This document shows positions 1-10,107 of a DNA stretch of 64,000 nucleotides, piece after piece. Each line of letters opens with the position of its first letter. Positions within the stretch are counted from its first letter, which is position 1. The translations under genes and the position numbers were made by a program. This DNA is from Trichobilharzia regenti (taxonomy: Eukaryota; Platyhelminthes; Trematoda; Strigeidida; Schistosomatidae): positions 86,809,168-86,873,167 of the forward strand of contig OX235270.1 in the NCBI GenBank assembly GCA_944472135.2, written 5' to 3'. Below the pieces are notes generated by a model, which saw nothing but the letters and a program-made list of their open reading frames with translations, searched no databases and had not been told where the DNA came from.

Positions 1-2585
1 CTCACACTTTTAACGGCCGAGTGTCTCAGTTGTAAAGAGAGATGAATCAAACTACCATGTAGTACATGCACATGTGCTTTGATTGATAGTTAGATATCAT
101 GTCCACGCTACACAAGCCTTTTGTATAATTGTTCAGATTCTGGGGGCAATCACTCAGTTGGGGCTGATACAACTAAGCGAAGTGGTTAACACTTTCCACC
201 ACTTTACCCCCTAACTTTAAATTATCAGTCGATGAAGACCAGTCCTGCAGCATCATCATGCATTTGACAAAGATGTATCACATGCAAAATACACCAAGAT
301 TTCTACTCGAGTTGTTCAGAATACTCTGTATTTTGTCAGCGTCTTCACTTAGAAGAATGTTATTATCTACTTAGTCTAAATCAGCAAAACTGCTCCTTGG
401 TAATAAGTCGATCTCTAAGTCCCTAAAGTCGACTAGAGTCATACCTGTCAGTACATCTATGATGAATTTAAACAACGATGAGCACAGTGAGTATCCATAA
501 CGGAAATTACTGGTTGCTATAACTTCAGATGACAAATCTCCGGAAGCTGTTACTTGGCTAAATGAGTTTAAATAAAGCGATTGCCTTGATTAGTGTAATA
601 TGCCTTCTCGGTACCCGTTCACACCTTGACCTTACCGCATCACTTTTCTGTCGTCTCAGTCGAATGCCACCTTGAATTGAAATATAGCAAGTGTTAAATG
701 CCACTAAGTTTTTCTATTTTCCATAATTCATCGGAGAGTGAATACGTAACCAATTCCGGCTCTCCGTAGCCTAAAGTATCCATAGTTTCCACCAGTTTGG
801 TACGTTTAGCCTCCACATCTTTATTGAAGCAAAAATTTTAACTAATTTTTTAGTCAGTCTTACTGTTCTCTGATTATCACAGTAAGACATATCTTCCTTC
901 TTATAAACTGAGATAACCAATTACTTATATCAGTCTAACGGAACTACCACTTATTTCCAGACATTACCTAATACCAACTGTTAGGTGCTTGGTAAATTTA
1001 TCTTGGTTGTAGGCATGTTGGACTGCCCTTCAATGTGTTCCCATCAAAGTCTCAGTCTTGAGAGATTATTAAAGTGTCATCCTCTTAGAAAATTATTTCG
1101 CTTTTAAAGTACATTTCCCTGAGGACTTTAAACAGTTATCTGGTGTTGACTTCTATCGATACGATTTCCGTTCCGTTGTTCTTTGTCTCCCATTACTGTT
1201 CACGGTCATTGATGAGACCTTTGCTCAGGTTGCATTTGAGCAGTTTTCGTACTTCGTCATGTTTGGAGCCCACCAGAATCGTTAGTATTGTGTCTTTCAG
1301 TTCAAATGAAGCGGCAGAAACCCACTGGCATCTGTTTATCTCTCCCTTCAGGCTATCAACAGCCTTTTTTACTGTCTCTATAGCTAGATATGTATTTTTT
1401 TCAGGCTTCCTCAAGATGTCTCACTGTCGGCTATTTATTGTCTAAAAATAAAGTCTCCCTGTTCTTGTCAAGAGGTAGCGGGTGCAAAGATTTTACATCT
1501 ACCTGCTTTTTATGTCCATTCAATCTTATTCTTATACGTGCACTGGCTGTTGGGTAATAGGAGCCCTTTTAGGTGTTCCAGAAGGAGCAGCAATCAACAA
1601 CTCATAGTTGTGTGATCCATTTGAGCCCATCGTTGATTTCATAATGAAAGTGGCCAGATGAGGCGATGTCTGCTTTTATGTTTGAAATAATTTCTGACGA
1701 GAAAAAAAGAATTATCAGAACAGCATTGTAGAAGACAACAACCATTATATTTCCCCTAAATATACTTTTCCGATAGACACAGCTTCTCTACTTGGGCACT
1801 GAAACCACTTGCTAAAATCACTTTATCTGAAAACGTTGCTTACGATGTAGGTGATTGGAGAGAGAAATAGAGTGGAGATTATGAAAAGACATAAATCAAT
1901 ATCACAATCTTCCCTTTTTCTCACGGATATGTTCATTTGGACAACACTCATTCCAATGTTTTCTTTTTTTTTTGATTACAGCTTGATTCCACACTGTGAT
2001 CTAGTCAAACGGCGATCTCTCTGCCCCAGCACTCAGTGCTATTCCTATACCTGCTAAAGGATCTCCTTACATCTGTAGGGTGAATTTAGCATATAAACCC
2101 TATTGTCCAGGTGGGATTAAGTGAATTGCCACCCTTGGGTCTGATATATGTGTTTCCAAAATACAACATGCATCCATAGTTCTAGATACCATAGTTATGG
2201 TTAGTAAAGCCCATTGTCCATTTTGGCAAACGGTCCTGATGTTGAATATACCAATATAAAGTTGGTAGTATGAAGAAAATCACCAGTGTTTTCCTGTTCT
2301 GATCATTATCAGCAGAGATAGGAGAAGGTGAAGAATTCGCTTTGGAATACTAGTAACAATGACAAGAAAGCGAGCAGATGACGACTGGTAAAGCTTGATG
2401 TATTTGTGTAGTTGCGTGGGTGGTTGTTATTTTCAAGCTGTCCAAACCGCGAAAGTTTATCTTTAATCGGAATACCTGAAACACAAAGAGTAGTAGTGTT
2501 GCGTAACCTAGTAGACCGGCAGACAACTGCTTGCAGCTGGCTATATACTGCCTGTTTACACTGGTCACTAAAGTTGTGTCCATAC
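1..2585 (-). mobile_element. RTE-like non-LTR retrotransposon, decayed, 3' part outside window
   Basis: Read on the minus strand, stop-riddled and frameshifted pieces follow the order of an APE endonuclease then a reverse transcriptase. The endonuclease start (LYIGIFNIRT) is near 2270, SETHISDP near 2130, QRWAQMDHTT near 1630, the linker ending INDREQ near 1195, and the RT piece FKFIIDVL near 460. Each piece has a clear counterpart in the plus-strand element at 22570-25985, including the 5' leader motif KQLSAGLLGYAT (KQLSPGLCGHAT there). Order and content are those of the RTE clade, to which schistosome SR2 belongs; the exact family name is inferred. It is not functional. Short reading frames in this interval are fragments of it, not host genes. 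Confidence 0.75.
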
Positions 2586-5500
2586 TAATATCTCACTTCC
2601 AGCTACGGACTGGGATGTACAATTTACTGACTTAACCTTTTTTAACACCTCTTTCCAAAGTGGAGGGGCAACATAACTGTATATGTAGCCTGAATGTTGC
2701 GAATGCTCAAACAATATCTTTTGCATGTTCGAGGTCAGTAAGTCTGTCTTCAGGCAACAGATGTAGACTAGCACCCCATAAGTTCTTCAGAACTCTATCC
2801 CAGATGTCATCAATGGCAAAAATAAGTAAAATTTTGAGACTAGGTGACTATGTTTAACCTCACTTGCAGCTGAAAACAACGGTACTGGTTGGTTACTCGC
2901 TTTCAAACTACCTGAAGTGTTATTGTATAGAGCTTTTAGAAAGTTAACAGACTTCTACAAAACAGACAATTCTAAACAACATTTTGGTCCAAGGAACCAA
3001 CTCATCCCTCATCTTAAGAAACGCGGTGACTGATAGTTTGCAGTAAGTGTGATGGTGTTTTACCGACTGACGAATGGTGAACACATGATCAGTGCATTCA
3101 CGACATAAAAGCAACAAGCCCGAGTCTTGCAAAAGTTTCTCATACGCTTTACACAGTGTGTGGGGCAAAACAGCAGCCGATATTTCAGACACGACTGGTA
3201 AACGACTAATACCCTGATGATTATCACATGAATTATGCAAATCGTTTTTGAGGATAAGCACAATAACACACACTGCCGGGACATTCTCAGTCTAACATAT
3301 TTTCCTAAACAACACAACTAGTTCCCTGACTAGAGTGTCACCAACACTTAACAACAGTCAGCTCCAAGCTGTTTTGTTCCGGTGCCCTGTGGCATCTGAT
3401 AACTCAGAGTTCATTTTGGGTATCTGCCTCGTTAAGTGAATTGATATTATTCAACCACGGGTAGTGGGATTAAATACTGGTGTAGTGGACATGACAGACG
3501 GTTTGTCAAAGACCCTGCTGCGAGAAACCCGTGCAAACCCAATAATCTTTAGCCGGACGTTCTTTCAGGTCACGAGCGACTTTCCCGGCTTATGTTCACC
3601 TATTCTATCTGGGTGGTTAGTAGCTATCCTTGAGTAGAAAATAGGTAGATACCAATAGGACATTCATATTATTTGTCCTAACTGCTTTAGAGGATAGAAA
3701 CTTAAACTTCACTGATCGATGTTTATTTTCTGACTAACATTTTTAGTTTAGACAGAAATATCAACGTATACAGTGGCTACAGTAAAATACAACCTGATTA
3801 TTAAAAATGGAGGTCAAAATATGTTGCAACTTGAGAAGTGGTAATTCAAAGCAAAATGCCCTAAGCTGTAAATAGGCATATAAATATATCAGATATGCGA
3901 CAGATGATTTCACTTAAGACAGAAAAATAGAGTTTATTGTACGTATATATGAGTATTTCAATGGCTTTCATTCTTCCAGGATCGCTAATCTTCTCCAGTA
4001 TATGAAGTGGTTAACTCATATAATTAGTCCATCTTCTTTTTTCAAAGCCTAGGTGGTCGTAAAACAACTGTGTATAAATATTGGATAATTGCAAGTGAGA
4101 ATAGAACTTTGAATGTTCGGCATTCTTGGATAACTATTTATTTTTATCCAATATTACCTACAATTAGCTTATCACGGAGTAATTTAATTTAGTTGTGGTA
4201 CCTTCGAGTAGAAAATAAATTCATATTTAGATTGGAAAATTATGTTTTATTCGTAGAAACATATTTTAGAAGAAATTAAAAGGAAAAAAGGTAATATCAA
4301 TGCTCAGTGAACACCATTTGATGGATCCATTTCAAATTGTTATGCGATAGAACAGTGTTCTTTAGTGATATTATACATTTGTTAAGAATTCTTAGCACTG
4401 AAAGTCTTCGTAGCGAAACCTCTTTTATTCGTACAGAAAAATGGCTGACTTCACCTAGTGGTTAAAAAAAGTGTTATACAATCTTAAGCTACTTGAAGCT
4501 TCGAATGACACTCTTAAGAACTCGACATTCGATCAGCTTTTCCATCTACCCTTTGTTATAACTATGTTCAGGGTGATTCTGGTCCTACAGACCTAGGAGC
4601 GATGCTAGCAATCACCTATAAAGGATATAAAAGTCAAAACCTAAGATACTCACGGAGAATAGCTGGATAAATATCTAGAATCTATTGAAGAAATAATTTG
4701 TTGATTATTAGCTTAAGACCAAAAACAGACGTACTGCAGTACTAGTGTCAATGAACTCTTTGAAAAAACTGTTCGATGTGTAGCTGAGTATTGATTATCT
4801 GAAGTGTTCTTCAAACAGTCCATTTCTTCGGTCATCTCCTAGAGGAAGTACTTCCCCACACTATTTTGTAGTAGAAGTACTTATTATTATCACGAGTTGG
4901 TTTAAAATACTTTGATAAACAGATACAACAAAGGACTAAAACTTAGTGTAGGATGTACTGGAGACTTCCTCAAGATTAACTGCTGGAAACACCATTTATA
5001 TGTTACATGAGTTTTCAAAATTTTATCGTGACTAAAGATACGTCAATTAACTTCAATTGGAGTAAATAATCACAGGATTACTTCCAATTTCTGATGTAAA
5101 CATCATTTAAACTTGATATCATTTTGTTCATTATAATAGGTCACCACTCAAAAGCTTGTCGCTGACATATTTTACAACGTAAATCAATATAATGACATTC
5201 ATTTCTTAACTGACTTGTTTTTAACACTATGTCACCTTAGATTATTTCTAAGCTGTCATACTTTAAAGAGAAAGGAAACCAATAATCGGAATCTCAGGAA
5301 ATAAAACATTGATGAAGAAAGTAGTTGATAGCTGTCGGGGCAAAACTGTTGAGCAGATATGTGCAAAAAGTGTCGGGAAGAATTTAGAAATTAGGAGAGA
5401 TATGCAGTGAGAAAACATCTGAAACTTCCTACGCATAGTTATAAAACAAGATTTTATTACCTTAGGTTTAAATAGTGCTTTTCTAACTTACTATCGTATT

Positions 5501-6439
5501 TACAAAATCCTGTTCATTCCACTTCATTATATTCATTATTATTATTTGATAATCATTCACCAATAGTACATTTAATTTAATTTTACACCATATCATCGTT
5601 ATTATTTTACAATCATTCTTATTGTTGTTATTTTCAACCTTGAACTTAAGTCTAGACCGCCCCATTCGTTGGTTTATTTTCATATTGCCTCACACACCCT
5701 GATTACACTCACCCTTGAAACCTGTATTTTCTGTCAACTATATTTATATATATACACACATCATTAAATTATTTCATCTCATTCTGTCCCATGTTGTTAT
5801 TGACCATGCATATTAAAAAACTATATGACTATATGACTATTGTTTCATCCCATCTTATACTTGTTCCACAATACACTTTCTGATATGATTCTAATTCGCC
5901 TTTACTGGCTATTGTATGCTTACATTAATGGATTTATAATTGTAGAGCCTGAAGAAGAATTTATTGAAAACAATTGTTCGCTCTAAATATTTGTTCTGAA
6001 TAAATTATGGGAATATTTAATTTACTGAAAACAAGAAACACTAGCAAACTACAAACTAGTCTTTTGTATTCACTTGTAGATCCTACCAACAGGTATATGC
6101 TAACTGCCGAACTATATACACAATATTATCAGTATAGTAGAAGGCATAGTTCTTTTTACAAATTATATGCGATAAGGATTTTGTTGATGTTTTATGGTAC
6201 AGTTTAAAGACTACTACAAAAATCATGTAATGTTTAATGTTTACTTACAAATCATATAAGTAGTACAAGCAGATGACCACATTTTATAGAAAAGTAGGGG
6301 ACAAATGAAATAATAAAATTCCCTAATCCAAGGTTAAAATAACTACAAAACCGTTCTGAAAGCAGTTTCACACTCTTCATTAAGAAAAGAAGTTATCGAA
6401 TGCTAGTTTCAACGTTATCTCAGTTGATGGTTAAAATAT
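2586..6439. other. No gene recognised; probable IFT81 intron or 3' flank
   Basis: Both strands show only short reading frames without family signatures or convincing splice frames. About 5690-6000 is low in complexity and T/A-rich and ends in a GCCTGAAGAAGAA stretch that resembles retroelement 3' ends, but I cannot assign it. If the missing IFT81 exons lie left of the window, this is part of an IFT81 intron. Confidence 0.3.
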
Positions 6440-6879
6440 CTGACTTCCTTTTAGAAGATGGGAACCTGACAACTCGATTTTAAACTAAAAAATACTTTTA
6501 CTCCATCCAGTAGTGAACAGAATTCAGAAGCTACTAAGGTTATTCTCAACAGGTGTCACCACACAATCCAGTCCATGTTACAGGAGGAGTTTGATTCAAA
6601 AGTATCCTTTCTGGTTGTTCAACTCACAAGACGGACAATGGGGCACTGAAAAGATTCGTCCACAGAAAGTAGACACGGAGTGGACAACTCACAGACTTCT
6701 ACAGTTATATGCCTTCACATACAGAGCGAAGCATAGATCCACTCAATTAAGCACAGAATCCATTACATTTGCAGCCCGTGTACTATTTAAGAGGAAGTGA
6801 ACACTCTAAAAGGGTTCTCATTGTTGAAAGCTGATACCCTGAATGTTTCATTTCAAAATCTATGAAACCTACACCACCC

Positions 6880-7830
6880 AGATCACACACACTTCTCCCC
6901 AAAATGTTCCCTGGCTGAATCTGCAAAAAACCACTTGGCCGGTTCATTGGGGAAAACCTCCTTTGCAGCCGACCTTCGACTTACTTTCTCTTCGAAACCA
7001 GTGATTCATATAAACATGAAGGACATTCTACCTCATCTAGCCTGATCATTGTCTGTCTGTCATTTCTCCTGTTCCTGGGGAGCAAGATATGTTCGCCGTA
7101 CTCAGCGTTTGCTGTGCAAGTATATCATCGGACATTTACCGTCATGGTTTTATGAAGCAGAAAAAAGACCCCTCCGCAGCACTATTATGGAACACCTGAT
7201 CGGCTCTGGATATCGACAGAACTCGTGAAACAACTTAAGTCATCTAAAGAATACTTGGAAATCTTGCCAAAGAAGTACGAATCACACTTATTAAAACCGC
7301 CAAGGCTATGGCGATCCACATGTTAAATCCTCAACTTTACATAGAGAAGTTTATTCAGTCGCTGAACCCACATTTGACTTAATTTGTCTTTTCACTTGAT
7401 GCATACTTTTGTTAATCCTAATGTTTTAAGGTTTTTTAATTTTATCGGTTTTCTTCCCTGATACCAGTACATTTCTTCTCCTTACAACAGTGATCTTAAC
7501 TTGACTTTTCTTCTATTTTAGCTGGGCTGTACTCAGTTTTTCAATTGTATTACGTTACACAATTTACATATTTTATTTTATCTTATTTTAGTTCCTACCT
7601 GATTAATGCCCTCTGTAATGCCTAACTTACAAGTTTAATGATACGTCTTTGGAAACATTCCTTTTTGTTTCCATGAAAGATCAGTACATACATGAGACTG
7701 TACAACTTGAGAATGATATGGTTGGAAAGAGTAACTCATCGCTGTATGTCTGTTTCTTCATATAAAATATAATCACATGTCTGATGAGTCTTGTATAAAT
7801 AAAAACAGAGTATTACTGCGGTTATTATGT
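6880..7830 (+). mobile_element. Penelope-like element remnant, GIY-YIG end and 3' tail
   Basis: Around 7085-7225 a broken frame reads YVRRTQRLL, then GHLPSWFYEAEKRP, then IMEHLIGSGY. This resembles the GIY-YIG endonuclease end of Penelope-like elements (compare EYVGRTMRRLEKRAREH in the element at 62038-63078). It is followed by KAMAIHMLNPQLYIEKFIQS near 7300-7375. The same block with the same downstream tail (text like acaacttgagaatgatatgg) recurs at 52810-53480, so it is a dispersed family. Several frameshifts make it a dead copy. The 5' boundary is uncertain, and an open frame at 6513-6800 may belong to it. Confidence 0.55.
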
Positions 7831-8368
7831 GTTAAGTTACCTTAGCACATGATAGTTTGTAAGCCAATTTAATTAATTCTCTAGTTTTTAAACAAAACAA
7901 TGTTAGGAAATATCTGAATTTATCCTAAACGACTGTGTTTACTAAGGCCGTGCAGACATATGATTTCACTGGAGCAAACTTTGTTTGTCTGAAAATTTTC
8001 ATAATAAGTAATTTATATCACTAGACGAAAACTTTGAAATGTGGGCTGATATTCTGACGTTTTCAAATTGAAAGTTAGATATTACGTAAAGTATATTTCA
8101 TTTTTATAGGTAGAGAACTGTGGAATGAGCTCGGTTCATTCTAATGAAAACATATTATTTTGCGCCGCAAATTAAATACTTGTGGTAATCTGTTTGAAGA
8201 ATAAGGGATTCCAAAGTAATTCATGATACTTAAAGTCATTGACGCATAAAGTCCTAATATTAGGTATGCCCATTGAAAGTGCATCACAGGAAAAACATAC
8301 TGATTCAGAACTTCACTGTTCAGTTATTTACCAGTGCAACAACTTACCATAAAAATGATTGTCTGAAG

Positions 8369-8416
8369 TTTTCTATGGTTTGGTTTGTAAGTGTTAGTGA
8401 TGTTTTTACGAGTTGG
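8369..8416. repeat. 48-bp direct repeat, left copy, flanking a SINE
   Basis: This segment matches 8768-8815 at 45 of 48 positions. The two copies bracket the minus-strand SINE exactly, so they look like a very long target-site duplication or a local duplication around the insertion. Confidence 0.75.
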
Positions 8417-8767
8417 TCACAGATTGATATCAGTTAGAGACCCATTGAAAGCCAGGGAGTACTGGAAAGCTGCTGTTTCATCCTGGTTTGGGAATCATCG
8501 AGAGTACGCACCCACTCGGATTCGAACCCAGGACCTTCCGGTTACAAGGCAAGCTCGTATACCATTCAGCCACCGGGACCCGATTCAATGGCCAGCTCAT
8601 GAATCCTAACTTCTACCAATTTGTGATTTAGCGCGACCCCGACCATTGTCGTTGGTGGGACATCCATCCACACACGAGACATCTAGTTGGACCTCACTGG
8701 TCACGACTTCTTACTAGAACTCAGGAAACTCCAACCTGTAGCAAGTCACTAGCGAGCATAAGATTAA
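8417..8767 (-). mobile_element. Sm-alpha-like tRNA-derived SINE with decayed hammerhead
   Basis: On the minus strand this 351-bp element matches most of the 400-bp unit of the array at 56310-61638. It begins near 8765 with atgctcgctagtgact, carries an A box (TGGCTGAATGG) and a perfect RNA polymerase III B box (GGTTCGAATCC, near 8520), then the hammerhead region (8453-8505), and ends in ctctaactgatatcaatc. The hammerhead core is broken: the CTGANGA box reads CTCGATGA and helix II is imperfect, so self-cleavage is not expected. The body is several percent diverged from the array units, so it is an older dispersed copy. It lacks the roughly 50-60 bp tail that separates units in the array. Confidence 0.85.
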
Positions 8768-8815
8768 TTTTCTATAGTTTGGTTTGTAAGGGTTAGTTAT
8801 GTTTTTACGAGTTGG
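8768..8815. repeat. 48-bp direct repeat, right copy, flanking a SINE
   Basis: Partner of 8369-8416, with three mismatches; it abuts the 5' end of the minus-strand SINE. Confidence 0.75.
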
Positions 8816-8899
8816 GAAAAATATCCTGGTGTTTTGAGTTTGTAAGAATTTTCAATTAGTCTCGGTGTAGATACAGTCACGAACCAACATCAGCTAAAT

Positions 8900-9120
8900 A
8901 AACATTGTGCACCGAAGAGGCGTTTCGCCCTAGTATTCGGTGATTCAACAGTGTGCGACAGAATTCATTCCTTATGTGATGAAAATTCAAAATCCACGAG
9001 TCACTAGATTTCTGTGTGGTGGTTGAATGACTAACCAGCTTGCCTCATAATCTCACAGTCCTGGTGGGTCGTTTGTGCACACTGAAGAGGATTCCCAGAC
9101 TGAGACAAAACACACGTCCA
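8900..9120 (-). repeat. Possible ancient hammerhead-SINE relative
   Basis: The minus strand near 8910-8960 reads CTGTTGA, a short hairpin-like stretch, then GGGCGAAACGCC and TTCGGTG. The order resembles a hammerhead core plus helix III, but the first box has A changed to T. A tRNA-like stretch lies about 100 bp further 5' on that strand (near 9040-9080). It may be an old relative of the SINE at 8417-8767; homology is weak. Confidence 0.3.
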
Positions 9121-9487
9121 AGGCCACATTGTTTTCAGTTATTTTCTAATTAGTATCACCTCGTGAAGAAATCTGGTATAAGAAAAATAGCTTAAAACTG
9201 TCGTCAAATGCAAGTGATCGTCCTGAATGACTGTAACATACGCTTCTAAATTCAAATGAACTACAAATATATTAAACTGAGGATCAGGGAAAAAACAGAC
9301 AGAAAATAAACGCACATTATATGATTGAATAAATTCTCTGTGAAATAACTGGCTCAATGCAGTGCCTCCTAGGACTTAAAAACTGTATATGAGGTTTTAA
9401 AGAAGTGCAGCTAGTCCGGAAATATAGTGTCGAATTCGTTGAGGGCATTAGAAGTGTAATATGTTGTCAGTAAGACAACTCTTGGCC

Positions 9488-9513
9488 TATATATATATAT
9501 ATATATATATATT
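9488..9513. repeat. (AT)n microsatellite
   Basis: A short perfect AT dinucleotide run in non-coding sequence downstream of the last detected IFT81 exon. Confidence 0.9.
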
Positions 9514-9996
9514 CTCGAATTCAGACGATTCAGGGATTGAATTATTTGTTAGGTGCAAATATTGAGAAAATAAAAAGGTTACTTCAACTAACTGTGCCTA
9601 TAAAGTTTCTAGAACTCATATAATTTTCTTCAAAACACTTGGGCATACTTCCAAAAGTTTGGGTGTGTACTCGAAATACGTTTGGTCAAAGGTATTTTTC
9701 ACTTTAATATCTACTGTAATGTAGTAAATTAATTCGAGTTGGTTTAATTGGCGCTCAATAAATACATTCTTTTTCGGCTGAGAAATAAACTCATAGAGCA
9801 TAGCGTATCTCCAAGATTAAACTCATGAGTAATTAGCTAGCGAACATATGCGAGAGTATTTCAATCTTCGTGGACTTTCATCATCCTTTTGCCAAACAAC
9901 TTTGAAAATATGCAGTGTTTAACAAAATTTAGACGAAAACGTGTGTTACCTTTGATACATTTCAACACATTTCGAAAAATCTTGAGAAAAACTTAC

Positions 9997-10107
9997 CAGA
10001 GACTTCTGTTCTTTCATCTGTCTAGATATTTTTGACTCCTTTTCTCTTTCCAAACGTAGCTTTTTTGCCATTTCAAGCATTTTGTTACTAGTAGGAAAGC
10101 CTTCCAA
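9997..10107 (-). CDS. IFT81: IFT81 coding exon 5
   Basis: Thirty-seven codons from LEGFPTS to KEQKSL, phase 0, acceptor AG at 10109-10108 and donor GTAAGT at 9996. It aligns without a gap to the family segment after the KKR/KKK position ([15 protein letters not shown] here). Confidence 0.88.

Noticed and set aside
1193..1414. Small minus-strand host gene
   Set aside because: It matches the linker of the RTE-like element at 24000-24100 and fits in order within the larger remnant.
7781..7830. CTGATGAG on the plus strand near the end of a Penelope-like remnant
   Set aside because: Penelope-like elements can carry hammerheads, but here no GAAA box or helix II is found.
9616..9801. Next IFT81 exon
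   Set aside because: The translation lacks the coiled-coil character and conserved words expected at that point of IFT81.
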